Notes: generated by a model not told the origin, from the letters alone. A stretch of 64,000 bases of DNA from Anaeramoeba flamelloides (GCA_027625915.1 JANTQA010000036.1:4087501-4151500); one strand, 5' to 3'; shown: positions 1 to 12,374, counted from the stretch's first letter. Made by a program: numbers and translations.

Positions 1-795
1 GAGTAACCAAAAAAAAAAAAAAAGAAATAAAATAAAATAAAAAATATTGGAATATTATACATTCTATAATTTATTATTAAACCAAATAACAGTGATAATT
101 ACGATCGACTTAATATTTTTACAAAAAAATCAAAAAAAAAAAAGTGTGGGGGCAAATAATCATAAAATCGATATACAAAAAAAAAAAGGAAAAGACAAAA
201 AGTTTTCAACTGTTCACTGTTTAAAATAAAATTTAACTATTTATACCTTAGTAAGCAATTGAATTTTTTTCAATTTTTAATATTCTGTAAATTATTTTCA
301 TTAAATAATATAAATGATTGATTTTTTTGATTAAGAAGAATTACACTTTCACGTTTTGAAAGCTAAGCTCTGTGATAATGTACATGCACTTTTACACTCT
401 TCAAATAGAATAACTGTTGTTATTTAGGATGTTTGTGGTAGATTTAAAACCAGATGGTGTAATTAAAACAGCACAATATCGCCTTTTTTCTATTAGTTCT
501 TTAATAGTTTTTTCATATTTGGTATTTTTACAATAAAAAAAGTCAAAAAAGGAGGGGCTCAAAAATAAAAAAAAAAGAAAAAAGAAAAAAAATATTGCCT
601 TTAGACTGAAGATTTTTCAGTATACTTGGGCTGATTGTATTTATTGTTAAATGTTCATCTCGTTGAATGGTCGAATTTTTTCAGAATTGAATTTCTTCAA
701 AAAGCTTTCAAAATATTATTGAATTTTATAATTGATCACGAAAAATCTAAATAAACAAGCATAATATGTACATTTTTTTGATTGGTAAAAATCCT

Positions 796-1017
796 TACAG
801 TCAGTTTCACTTTTAAGGGACAAACTAGTAACGAAATTTAAGAGACAATAAAAATCTTAAATTAAGGTAAATAATAATCTCAAATTAAGGCACAAAATTT
901 GAATTTTTTTTTTACAATTTATTTTACTAGAATCTGAATTTTGTGCCTTAATTTGAGATTTTTATTGTGCCTTAAATTTTGTTGAAATTTTGTGCCTTAA
1001 AAGTGGAATTGACTGTA
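796..1017. mobile_element. MITE family C, copy 1 (TIR CAGTCAGTTTCACTTTTAAG)
   Basis: A 222-bp palindromic element. The left end reads TA-CAGTCAGTTTCACTTTTAAG and the right end is its near-perfect complement followed by TA, so a TA target duplication flanks it. An inner block (CTTAAATTAAGG / CCTTAATTTGAG) is also inverted, so almost the whole element can fold. Two further copies lie at 10312-10511 and 42208-42407. A TA duplication and a CAGT start are typical of non-autonomous Tc1/mariner derivatives. No coding capacity is seen. Confidence 0.85.
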
Positions 1018-1063
1018 GTAATCTCTTTTCCAACAATCGTGACTATCCTGAAACAATGCCTTG

Positions 1064-1065
<2 letters not shown>

Positions 1066-1098
<33 letters not shown>
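1066..1098. repeat. (TA)n microsatellite
   Basis: About sixteen uninterrupted TA units in intergenic DNA just right of a MITE. Confidence 0.95.
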
Positions 1099-1100
<2 letters not shown>

Positions 1101-1339
1101 TTATACATGTCCTTTATTATTCGACACCAGATAATAATTTAATATAATCACTAATTCGTTTTTTAATCATTATTAATATATAAAAAAATGATATTTTAAA
1201 AATTAAAAACATAAAACTAAAAACTATAAAAAAGTGAATCTCGATTTTTAAAATCGGGTTATTTCATATTGCGTATCTATGAACTTTTATTGGTAAGGGG
1301 GTGAAAAATCAGTTTTTTTACTCTTAATTAAATTCATTT

Positions 1340-1833
1340 GAAAAGGTATCACATGGTCTCAATTTTCAAAATGATTATTGGTATTTTCGAAGATCTTTTT
1401 TTTACACCTGATCTTTTGCGAAAATAATAAAAAGTAAAAGAAAAAAGAAAAAGATAAAAGATTTAAAAAAAATGAAAAAAAAAAAAAAAGAAATCAAAAA
1501 AAATCGAAAAAGTAAAAGTTTAACAAAAAAAAAAATTGAAAATAAAAATTATAATAGTACTTGTCTAAAAATTTGACTTTGAAAAAAAAAATATAATAAA
1601 TTTGAAAAAATGATTTTGAAATAGTTAAAAAAAAAATCAAAAAAAATAAAAAAACTAAAACAAAAAAAAATCAAAAATTTGAAAATGCAATACAAAAATT
1701 AGAAAAAAATAGAAAAAATAATCTAAATCCAAAAAATTTAAAATTTATTTTGATCAGAATACTGAATAAACCCACAAAAACAGAATGTATAATATCATCC
1801 TAAAGTGAGTCAATATTTTTGATAAATAGCTTG
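1340..1833. mobile_element. Degenerate family B element fragment
   Basis: The right end (1804-1833) is the complement of the family B terminus, TATTTnTCAAAAATnTTGACTCAC. The left part (about 1350-1435), with its TTTTCGAAGATCTTTT core, is repeated at 51185-51260 and matches, inverted, the interior of the 40993-41668 copy. It looks like a rearranged, decayed copy. The left boundary is uncertain. Confidence 0.5.
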
Positions 1834-2388
1834 AAATCAAAAATTCTACAGTTATAACTTATAATATACATTCTATAAATTCAATTTTAGATTGTAAATT
1901 TTTGAATAGAAAATCAATTTCTGGGTACCAAAGATTTCGCAATATATTTGGAACACATGCATTTTATGATTTATTGATAAAATACTTCAAAAGTTTTCTC
2001 TTATCATACAAAATCCTTCTCTTTTTTAATGTTTTAAAATTACAGAAAATAATCATCTTTTTTTTTTTCTATTATTTTAAAGTAAAATATTTTTTTGATA
2101 ATTCTAAATAGACCTAAAAAGGAAACAATTTATTGAAAAAAAAAGAATCAAAACAAAAAAATAACAAAATCAAATAGTATTTAAAAAAAAATATTTATTT
2201 TTTATTTACAATTAAAAATTGCTTTACAGATTTTAATTGAAAATAGCCTCTATAGAAAAAAAAAAAAAAAAACGAAATAAATAATTCTAATAATTCGTAA
2301 ATTTTTTTCAATACTTGTATTTAAATTTTTTTTTTTATTTTTTAGTAAATTTTTTTATTATATTTATTTATTTATATATTTTCATTCA

Positions 2389-5300
2389 TTAGCACTCGAT
2401 TTTTTGTTCAAGGATTTTTTTGTTTTTAATCTCATGCTCTATCAGCATATGGCCTAATTTCGACAATCTTTTCCGTTTAAAAAATGATTTTTCTCTTACC
2501 CATTGATCACACAACTGAAAATCTTTTTGAAATAAAGAAGAAGAATTGGAGAATTTGATATTTTTTTTTTTTCTACAACATCTTTGAAAATTGAAATTTC
2601 TACGGTAATGGTTATTGATCGAAAGACAACTTTTACCGGATCTTGATTGGCAAAGCAATAATTTGCAATTGTTATTTTTATTTCTAGTGATTTGGATATA
2701 GTATTTTGGATTTTTTTTTTTTCTAACTTTTTTTAATTGATGTCTTAATTTTTTTTGAGAAATAATTTCATATTTTTGGAAGAGATCATAAAGCTTGTTA
2801 AATTGCCCATATTTTTCTAAAAATTGCCTTGTTGAATCTGTGCCAAATTTGATTTCACATCCACTTTCGAGTAATAATTTTACAAAGTCTCGTTTGCGTT
2901 TCATAATTGCCTTCATAAGTGGCGAGTATCCATCACGATCAAGACAATTCAAGTCGGCATTATTTAAAATGCATACTTGTAAAAAGCATCTACTTGAACT
3001 GCCAGAGCAAATAAGATGAAGTGGTGTATTTTTCTAAAATAATAAAAATAATATTTTTTTAAAAAAAAAACAAAATTAATAATAAATAGCAAATAGTTTG
3101 TAATTAAATCTCTGAGATCATGATTATTTTGTAAAATTTTTTGTGATGTGATTTTTAATTAATAAATTACTTACTTTTTTATCTGTTATATTTAAATCGC
3201 CACCTTGTTGTATTAAATAGTTAAATAATAAAGTATTATCGCTTAAACAGGAATAATGCAAGGATGTATACCCCTATTAGTTTGTTACGTTATAAAATAA
3301 TTGATAGTTTTATAAAAGATTATTTAAGAAAGATTTTAGCACACAACATTTGATAAATATATTGAGAGAATAAAAAAATAAAATAAAATCAATTGAAATC
3401 GAAATAAAATCAATAAAAATCAAAATAAAATAAATTGAAATTGAAATAAAATAAATTTAAAAAGAATTAAAAAAAAAAAAAAAAAAATCAAACGTTGAAA
3501 TCAGCTTTATTGATTGAAGCACCTTTTGAAATTAATAATTTTGAAATTCGGCAATCTCCATTTTTAACTGATAAATGAAGTGGTGTGCACCCTGTACGTG
3601 TCTGGGCGTCAATATTTACACCCTTTTCAAGAAATAATTTTACGATTTCGATCGTTGGTTTATGTGTAGAACATAAAAAATGAAGTGGAGAAAATCCCTA
3701 TAAAAAGTTAATTTAATAGATTTTTTTGGTGGAAAAATGAAAAAAAGTAAAAATCAAAGTAATTTAAAAATATTTTGTTATTAATAATTCCAAAAGGAAT
3801 TGAAATTTTTTTTTTTTTTATTATTTTTAAAATCAAATTCTGTTTATTGTTAGAGTTAATTTTCGTTTCATACTAATCAACAAATACTGGTATTTGGAAT
3901 TTGAATGGGATAAAATTTCAGAAGATTATCTTTTTTTTTTTAATTTTTTGATTTGAGTTTCATTTCGAACTCTGAGTTCACCCTTAACTTAATGTGTCTA
4001 CAAACCAAAGTATCGCATAAAAAAGGAACCAAAAATAAATGGAGATCAAATACTAATAAATTCTATAGTGTAAAAAAATATTTTACTTTCAATTTCCAGT
4101 TTAAGAAATAGGAGATCTCAACTTTCAAATCATTTTGTTACAACAAATATTGTTGTGTTAAGGGACTAGTCTCTATTATTTTTTTTTTTGACCTATTTCT
4201 AAATAAGGATTCCTTATCTTGAAATATTTTTAATATTGAAAATAAACAGGATATTTCAAATCTAAGTAATTGTCAAAAAATTTTCTCAATCTCGATTAAA
4301 TTTAGGTAAAAAAATTTAATAGAGATTAGTTCCTTAACTAATTCCAAAAGTATCTGAAAATTTATAACAAGGAAAATCTTTTTTCTTCTCATTTATCCAA
4401 AGCTTATAAAAACTTTTAACAAAAAAATGAAATTCAACTATAAAATTTTGCAAGTAAATTTGTTAATTTATCTGTAGAATCTAATTCTTTGAGAACTCAA
4501 TTTGCTAAAGAAAAATATGGGAAGTAAAGTGAGAATTTTTTCCCATTTATAATTCAAACATTACTTATATTCGAATAATAAATTGTCAAAATTTTCCCTT
4601 CTTTTTTCTTATTTTTCTTTCTTATACAAAGTGCTCTCAAGAAGTGTGACGTAGTTTATGGGATGTATTTGAAAAGGGAAATTAAAAATGAAGTAAATAT
4701 TTATTCCCATTTATAATTAAAATACCAGTAGTATCAAAAATTCGATTGCCTATCTTTAAAATCAATATATTCCTTTGATTATCTCTGAAAGAAGTTCTAA
4801 GGATTTAAAAGAAAGTCGTTACCAACCTTTCTAAACAATTTTTTTTTTTTTATTTGATAGCTCTCTTGTCTTTTCTTTTTTCAATAAAGGAAAAATTTCA
4901 GATCTTTCTGCAAGACAGCAATATTCAATCCAAATTTTTAAGACCCAAAATCAAACTAGTTTGCATTAAAAAAAATGTTTTCATATTTAAATTATTTTTG
5001 ACTTTATACCCTTAACACTGCTTTAAAGTTAACACATCTGAGTTTTTGTTTTTCAATCTTTTACTTGTTTTTGCTCTTTGTATTCCAATTTTTTGTACTT
5101 CAATTGATCGCTAACTATTGTAATTAGACCCAAGATCGTTATGTTTTTCAATGTGGGTGTATGATCAAATGAATCAAACAATTTTAATAATGAACCGATG
5201 TTGAAAAAAACTACAGTTGTCTGAAAAAAAGAAGGTTCTCAAGCTTTTCAAAAGTGTTGATTCAATTGCTTGGTTCACTTTTTTCAACACTTTGAGTGAC

Positions 5301-6440
5301 ACTTTTTTAAAAATTTTTGTTACAAACTTTTTGCGACTTGTGTTCTTTTCTATGAAAACAATTTTAACAAATGATTGTAATTAAAATAATTTGAGAGACA
5401 AGAAATTAATTTCAAGATGAAGTTACTCTTTAATTTGAGTTTTTCTCTGTTTTCAAGACGAACGCAATCATTAAATATTATGTTTTTTTGTGTTTTTGAT
5501 TTTGTTATTTTGCTTTCATAAAATTTTTAGAAATCGCGAAAAAAAAAAGATCTTTAAGACGACCTTTTAACGGCTGTTGTTTTATTTGGGGTGGCGGTTT
5601 GGTTTTGTGTTTTAGAAGGGTTGTAAAAGTAAAAAAAAAAAAAAGACTCAAAAAATTAAAATTACCCTTTTGTCTTGAAGATTCAAATTTGCTCCAGCAT
5701 TAATTAATAGTTTTGAAATTTCAAAATTCCCTGTTTTTGATGCAATTAAAAGTGGTGTTTCTTTCTATTAACAACAAAGATAGAAATGATAAAAAAACAG
5801 AAAGCATAATTGTGATGAGTAATTGGAAATTAAAAAGTTTGTAAATAAATCAGAGGTTGAAGAGAAATGCGTGTCATTGTTTTTTTATGTATTTTTGTGT
5901 TTTTTTGATGAAAAGAGAGTTAACACATAATTTTTCCGTTTTTTTGTTCAGAAAACAAAATTTTTCAAAAAAAATACGTCTTTTTTGGAAAAGAATTTTT
6001 TGAAAGCAACACCAAAATATTCACAAAAAGTTAAGGTTCGTTATCGTCCCACTTTTCACAAAAGAAAACAATTGTTTTTTCAAAAAAAAATATCAAAATT
6101 TTTATAACTTACGTTATCACTCAGATTGTCCAAATTAATACCTTTGTGCAACAAAAGTTCTTTTACCACCTCCACTTTGTTGAAAGCAACAGCATAATGG
6201 AGTGCAGAGTAACCCTAAATATTTTAAAATAAAAGGTCAAAAACAATTTGAAAAGCATGAGACAAACAACAAAAAAAAAAAAAAAAAAAAAAAAACACTA
6301 TGGGATTTTAGTTTTAAAATTAGACTTCTTACATAGTGTCTAGTTTGATTAATAGCCGACACACCCTTTTTTTTGATGATTCTGTGTAACCTTTTGGAAT
6401 TTCCTTTTTCAATTTCGTCAAACAAACAAGAGTTTCCCAT
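2389..6440 (-). CDS. Ankyrin-repeat protein, six exons
   Basis: Exons on the minus strand: 6440-6333, 6214-6113, 5764-5666, 3697-3494, 3273-3175 and 3033-2389. All junctions are GT..AG and phase 0, giving 418 residues. After a 36-residue N-terminus starting MGNSCLFDEIEKGNSKRLHR there are seven ankyrin repeats with the usual G-x-T/S-P-L-H and LL-x-x-GA-x-(I/L)-N signatures. Exons 2, 3 and 5 are exactly one repeat, exon 4 is two and exon 6 begins with two. The C-terminal 150 residues are basic with scattered Cys and His and match nothing I recognise. Ankyrin repeats mediate protein binding, so no specific role can be read. Intron 3 (1,968 bp) is unusually long and full of transposon derivatives. 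MGNSC could be an N-myristoylation/palmitoylation signal, which is an inference. Confidence 0.88.
3885..4562. mobile_element. Family D related element (long form), inside an ankyrin intron
   Basis: The left end at 3885 reads TACTGGTATTTGGAATTTGA and the right end (about 4525-4562) reads TTCCCATTTATAATTC, the two termini of the family D palindrome, but they enclose about 600 bp of unrelated DNA including another MITE (4158-4337). It may be a long family D member or two separate ends. It lies within the third intron of the ankyrin gene. Confidence 0.4.
4158..4337. mobile_element. MITE family E (TIR TTAAGGGACTAGTCTCTATTA)
   Basis: About 180 bp bounded by inverted repeats: the left end reads TTAAGGGACTAGTCTCTATT and the complement of the right end is TTAAGGAACTAATCTCTATT. 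The interior is AT-rich and non-coding. A matching terminus (TTTAAGGGACTAGTCT) recurs at 56608-56623. It lies in the long ankyrin intron. Confidence 0.7.
4562..4730. mobile_element. MITE family D, copy 1
   Basis: About 169 bp. The left end (TACTTATATTCGAATAATAA...) and right end (...CCCATTTATAATTAAAATACCAGTA) correspond to the family D terminus TACTGGTATTTGAATnATAA. It lies in the third intron of the ankyrin gene and is more diverged than the copy at 12762. Confidence 0.6.
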
Positions 6441-9400
6441 TAAGGTTTGGAATTTGTTATTTTACAAAAAAAAAAGAAAGAAAATTTTTTAATAAAAAAT
6501 AATTTAATGAATCTACAAAAAAAGAAATTGTTTCAGTTTTTCAAAAAGCCGTTTTAAATTTATTTAATTCTCGTTATTGAAAAGAAAATAAATCCCAAAT
6601 TTTAATGATATTTTTCAAATTTTTGTGTTAAACAATTGAATAAATTTTACCAAATTTGTCAAAAAAGAACGGATTTAAATTATTTTTGACAAAAAATTTG
6701 TCCATTTTTTAATTCTTCAATTTATTTATTTGTAAAAGAAAAACTTTTAGGGATACATTCAAATATTAAATCTTCCAAAAGATTTCTTTGACAGATTTTA
6801 TTTCCTTTGGTATCCAAACTCATTTCATTTTTTTCCAAATTCTACGATCTGTCATATTTTAATAGATTAAAAATTTTATTTTTAACAGTAATAATAAGGA
6901 TAATAGTGAACAAAACCAGATTTGGGTTTGGAAATATGTTTTTGGATTAACTGATCGCCTCATTCATGAACTTTTGGAAACTAACAAATTGAGATATTCG
7001 TAAAAGAGATGAAATTTCAGAAGAATCACGTTATGATTTAGGTATCCACTGAACCCCAATTTCTAGAACTTTTAAACTTTAATTATTGATTACAAAACCA
7101 TAAAAAGTTAAAAAAAATTGTGAAAAAAAATAGTTCTAAATGGATCAATTGGGTTTTGTCAAATTTGGAGATAAGATTAAAGGCATTTTGGGATCAGGTG
7201 TTTGTTCACAATTTTTGAAAAAGTTCTTTTGTCTTGTAAATCATGAAATACTTTTTTTTTTATTGAGGGGAATCAAATTTAGTCTGTAATTAAAACAGTT
7301 GTCATCTAAAATTGGAAACGAAAAATTAGTGATAATCAATGAACACACAACCAACAAATTATGATCACTCAAGGATAAAAATTTCAAAAGAATTAGTTCT
7401 TCATCGAATGATCAAATATCTTGATTGAAAAAACATTTATTCCTGAGAAAAGATTCTAAAGTAAAACTAATTTTTTTTAAGTGAGATCATATATAAAATA
7501 TAAAGGACATTTAGGAACAAAATTAGTTCAGGATTTTTTGTTGATATTACTAAAACCTGATCAAACCAAAAAAATTGAATTACAATTGTACCCTAAGAGA
7601 TCATACAAATAATCCAACAGAAAAACAAAAAAAGGGAATTATTTTAGAATTTGGGACTTTAAAAACAATATAAAATTTTAAACAACTTTTATCCATTTCC
7701 CCTATCTTTAATCTTATAACTTGTGGCTGATCATAAAAAAGAATATACCCTTTTTTTTATTTAAATAGAATACTTAATTATCCAAATTTTTATTTTACTT
7801 CATATTTTAAACCTACTTCTCAAATCCCATCACGACAACGAAAAACCAATTTAGGCACCTTGCTAACAAACAAATGGTTTAACCCTCATTGAATTCTTAA
7901 TATCTTTTAGAAATTCGAGTTAATTTCGATCATTTTCGGTAATATTTTTAATTTATAAAATTATTTAGCAATTAAAAAATGAAAATTTTCAGATCACATT
8001 CCAAAATATTTTTCTAGTTTATAAGTTGAAGAAAATCCATAGATCACTACAATATCATGAAGAAATGATTTTTTTGGACAATAATATTTACTTCATTAGT
8101 TAACCCCGAGACTGACTTTTTACTCTGCTAATTTGATTGTAGCAGTAATAAATAATATTCATTTTGGAAATTGAAATAAAAATTTTCATTTTTTAATTGG
8201 AAAATAACAGTAGTTATTTCTATTATACAATAACATCTTTTCATTTAGGAAAATAATATTACTGCTGTGGAAAAAAAGCGAAACACGGTTTTTAATTGGG
8301 AACACTACTGAAAATTCAAAGTAAGATCAATGAAAAAAAGAATAAATAAATAAATAAAGACAAAATGAAGTATTCGCCACAATAACAGTTTTTCTAATAC
8401 TATCTTTTACTATGGTTTTTTCTTTGATTGATCAATTATTAAAAATTTGTTCAAAAAATTGACTATTTTTGATATCTCAAAAACCACAGTAATAATTTCA
8501 ATAAATCAAGTAGATTTAAATTGTATTAGTCAGGTTGATTGAATATAATATAATGGGTTATTATTTGAAGTTAATTGGTTTCTTCTTTTTATTGATTTTA
8601 CTTTTCATTTTCAGTTATGTTGCCAATTAAAAACAGTGTTTCTCTTTTTTTCCAAAAAGGTTATTTGAAAATTTCAAAAAAAAATTCCCATTTTTTTATT
8701 TTTTTAATAATTTAACGGAAGAGTTTTTAATCCCTCTTATTTACCTTTAAGTTTTCTCGAGTTTTCTGTTTATTTGGAAAATTGATAACTTTTTGTTAGG
8801 TTTTTTTGATTTTTCTATTTATTTGGAAAATCAATAGATTTTCGTTAGTTTTTTTGAGTTTTCTATTTATTTCAGAAAACGGATAGATTTTCATTAGTTT
8901 TTTTTTTATTTTGAAATAAACTGAAAATTTATTAAAATTTTCTGTTTATTTCAAAAAGTAAAAAAAAAAAAAAATCAGAACACTTAACAAATAAAACAGA
9001 AAACCACAAGAAAACCTAGGTACTCTACGACACTCTACAACATTACCCGAATTTGTGAATTGTTATTTAGAAATTTGTTAAAGATTCAAAATAAAATTTA
9101 TTACCCACTAAGGCTAATAAATATGATGGATCTCTTTTTCTAATAATATCAAAAATAATAAAAAATTCCCATTTTTGACCAAACCCCATTTTTTTACCAG
9201 AGTTTGCCACCGTTTGGCCTTAATAATATTTAATATACAGTTTAGTATCTTGTTATTGGGAATTAAACTAAAAAATAATTAATACATTTTTATTTTTATT
9301 TTTTATTATGAAAGTTAACCAACAACTTATTATCTTATGGACAGAATTAAAACAGACAAAAGAACACTGTTACCAACTTTAGTGAAAGAAATATCATTAT

Positions 9401-10214
9401 CAAAAGAATTAATTATTTTAAAGGCAAATCCACAATAACAGGACACTTTCCCTTTCTACCGGATTTATTGTTATGAGTCAAACACCATTTAAAAAAACAC
9501 CCTGTCAGTAAATACAAGAATTCTGGTTTAGTATAAATATGAACGAAAAGTTAAAGAATGTGTAATCAAACACAACCATTATGAAAATTTTTAAATTGAA
9601 ACAAGTTTTTGAAAATTGTGGAAAATAAAGAGGTAATTCAAAAAAAAAAAAATAAAGAATATAAAAATAGAAAAGAAAAAAATTTTGAATTAATTGTATT
9701 TTTATTGATTTATCCAATTGGAGAAACGAAAAAAAAATAGATTTGTGGGATTTCACACCCCTAATAGACTAATTCATATTGGTAAAAAGCGATTCTTTAA
9801 TAATCCAAAAAAAAAAAAAAAAAACCCACAAGGTTCATTTTCCCTGACAATTCATCATTTTTTTGTCCAGAGACAACACCAAAAACAAAATGTTATATAC
9901 ACTCAATGAAATTTATGGAAAAAAGTGGAAAAAAAAAAACTAAAAGAAATACATTGTAATATTAAATAGATTTTCAAAAGAAATTTGGCCAATTCAGAAC
10001 CCAAACAATAGGTGTTTAGAAACTTGTTTTTTTTTTTTTTTTTTTTTTCAAATTACCACCATAAAAACAATATTCCTTGGAATGAATTTCTTTTTTGCCC
10101 TGGTACACTTAATTTAAAAAATACATATATTATTTATTTATTTAGTTTTTTTTTGATTGAATTATTAGAATATAATCTTTTTTAAAAATTTACATTTAAA
10201 TAAAGTATGTCTTT
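6441..10214. other. AT-rich intergenic DNA
   Basis: No gene is supported upstream of the ankyrin gene. The stretch contains one clear inverted-repeat element (8263-8661). A less AT-rich patch at about 9421-9560 is open on the minus strand for about 45 codons up to a TAA but has no start codon and no recognisable family. Otherwise I see only homopolymer-rich DNA. Confidence 0.6.
8263..8661. mobile_element. MITE family F, copy 1
   Basis: About 399 bp flanked by TTA on both sides. The left end (CTGCTGTGGAAAAAAAGCG, then GAAACACGGTTTTTAATTGG) is the complement of the right end (CCAATTAAAAACAGTGTTTC...). A second copy lies at 54274-54723, and interiors also match (for example ACAAAATGRAGTATTC, then CACAATRRCAGTTTTT). 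It is non-coding and looks non-autonomous. Confidence 0.85.
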
Positions 10215-10288
10215 TTATTTTAAAATTAACTTTCCCCAGACAACGACATTGGAACCACGTTTCAAGACCACACAACCTTGTTGATTAA
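10215..10288 (-). CDS. Possible Sm/LSm-like C-terminal exon (fragment)
   Basis: On the minus strand this segment reads NQQGCVVLKRGSNVVVWGKL followed by three residues and TAA. The core G-x-V-x-x-K-R-G-x-N-V-V-x-x-G resembles the Sm2 motif of LSm proteins (LSm1: GIFVVRGENVVLLGEI), the last beta strands of an Sm fold that binds RNA. It is less AT-rich than its surroundings. The only nearby acceptor AG (CAACAAG|GTTG, after 10276) would start the exon inside the motif. Upstream exons with an Sm1 motif were not found, and a family C MITE (10312-10511) ends 23 bp upstream of the segment. It may be the last exon of a gene I could not complete, or a relic. The call rests on about 18 residues. Confidence 0.33.
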
Positions 10289-10311
10289 AAGATAAAATGT
10301 TCAAAAAGTTT

Positions 10312-10511
10312 TACAGTCAGTTTCACTTTTAAGGCACAAACTCCAACGAAAATATAAGGTACAATAAAAACCTCAAATTAATGCACAAAATTCAAATTCT
10401 AGTAAAAAAATTTGTAAAAATAAAAATTCAAAATTTTGTTCCTTAATTTGGGATTTTTTTGTGCCTTTTATTTTCGTTGAACTTTGTGTCTTAAAAGTGG
10501 AACTGACTTTA
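10312..10511. mobile_element. MITE family C, copy 2
   Basis: 200 bp, TA-CAGTCAGTTTCACTTTTAAG at the left and the complement (CTTAAAAGTGGAACTGAC) plus TTTA at the right. It is the same family as 796-1017 and 42208-42407, with the inner inverted block also conserved. It lies 23 bp upstream of the possible LSm-like exon on the minus strand. Confidence 0.85.
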
Positions 10512-12110
10512 AAATAGAAAACCTTCAGAAAATTTTGAATTCTGAAACATTTTTCACCTTTTTAAAATTAAAAACTTCAAAAAATTGTAAAAAAGTTATC
10601 ACATTTTTAAAAACAACTATAACAATAAAATAATTTATGGTGATCTTTCTTTTTTTTAAATGGTGTTATTATACCAAAAAAGATTTTCAAAAATTTTAAT
10701 TGAATCAATTGAAAGTTGAATTTTCAACCAATCTAAAATAATAAACAAATTTGAAGATTTTTTGTAAAAATTTAACATGTAATATCTACAAAAAAATTAC
10801 AAATAATAAATTTGGTGAGAACAACTAACTCGTTTTACCATCGTGCATTTATCTAAAACTTGTTTAAATTATTTTTAATAAATGCTTTCTAGATAAAATT
10901 ACCTCTATTGTATTTCCAATGTTATAAATCTATAGATAAAAAAAAGAATAGGGATAAATGATAAATCAATTTCAATTTAAACAAAAACAAAAAATAAAAA
11001 GAAAAATTAGGGTTAAGGCAATATTGGCAATTAGGGTGATTGATTTTGCATTCAAATATATCCTCATCAAATGTTGATATATTGTCATCAAAAATGAGAG
11101 AACACTTACCAAAAACGAAAAAATATCAGAAAACTTATTAATATTTATACCACTTTGATAATTTATCCAACAATTCAAATTAATTCTGTAAAAAAAAAAA
11201 ACTAAAAACCTATCTTTTCTCTCTTAAATTTTTATTTTTAATATTTAAGTTTGATTACTTTTTTTTTTTTTTTTTATTTATATTTTTTCACAATTAAACG
11301 TTAAAAAAATTGATTTTACCAACTTTAATAAAAAAACATTTTAATGAATCTATCACAAATTTCAGAATAAGAAATAACCAAAAAAACTCAAAGCAGTTAT
11401 AAAAAAAAAACAAGTAAAAAGAATTGACTTATAACTTAACAATTGAAACATTTATTAACTCTTAGAAATTAATTATTTTATAATTAAATGTAATCCATTA
11501 ATTTTTTTTAACAATCATAAAGGATTCAAGATAACTATATGTATATAATACTATGAAAGAAGATCTAAACAATTGGTTTTGAAACAAGGGTATATTAGAA
11601 ACTAATTATTAAAAGCTATAATAATACCAAACAAAGTAAAAATGAAAAAAAAAAAAAAAAAAAAAATAGGAAGGTATTTTCTTATTAATTCCACACCCAC
11701 TATAATAAAAAATTTCTATTTTTTGTGGAACAATTATTTGTAAAATTAGTATTTTAAAAAAAAAACAATTCTATAAAACAAATACTGACCAATTTAGAAA
11801 GTTAAATTTGGGCGAAAAAGGAAAATGTTTGAAATATTTTTCTTCTAATTCTTTAATTATCAATAAAGTTATCTGGGGATATAAATGATCCAAATATGAA
11901 TAATACACATTGGTAAATTCTTTTAGCCAATTTCACATGAATGGAGTATTCATTGCAACAAAAAATCAAAGAATATCAATAGTACAAAGGTTTGCATTTT
12001 AATTAATTTTTTTTTTTTAAATCGAAGAAACTTCAATTTTGGTTATATTTGATGTTTTAAATTTTATTTTCATTCAAATTTCAATATAATGCAGAATACA
12101 TAATAAAAAG

Positions 12111-12374
12111 ATGAATATTTTCATTGAGTTATTCAAAAAAAAATTACCTCAAGAATTAATAAATATCATCAAAGTTCCCAATTTTAAAACAGAAATTAAT
12201 AATTTAAGTTTCTTTTTACAGAAAGAAAATTTTGAAATGTTTCATGATTTTAAAAATCATTTTTTGGAAAGCCGAATGAAAATTTTCTATTCGATTAATT
12301 TTAAAACAAAAAGTACAGTTGTTCGAAGGGTACCATGGAATTTTTTTCAAAATCAAATTTTGGTGTTGATATAA
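12111..12374 (+). CDS. Small ORF ending inside an inverted repeat
   Basis: An 87-codon frame starting ATG at 12111 and ending TAA at 12374. Composition is mixed, not homopolymeric (residues 11-20 KLPQELINII), and the family is unknown. Its last part lies in the left arm of an inverted repeat. The right arm read on the opposite strand gives the same ending, FFQ(N/Y)QIL(V/M)LI and the same TAA, with conservative changes, which hints at past coding. It could be the remnant of a mobile-element gene or an accidental frame. No domain is recognised. Confidence 0.3.
   Translation: MNIFIELFKKKLPQELINIIKVPNFKTEINNLSFFLQKENFEMFHDFKNHFLESRMKIFYSINFKTKSTVVRRVPWNFFQNQILVLI

Larger units (their letters stand above)
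1..2388. other. AT-rich intergenic DNA with repeats
   Basis: No gene is supported here. The stretch holds an inverted-repeat element (796-1017), a TA microsatellite (1066-1098), a fragment of another element family (about 1340-1833) and a less AT-rich coding-like patch (335-490) that I could not assign. The rest is poly-A/poly-T rich DNA downstream of the ankyrin gene, which ends at 2389 on the minus strand. Confidence 0.7.
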
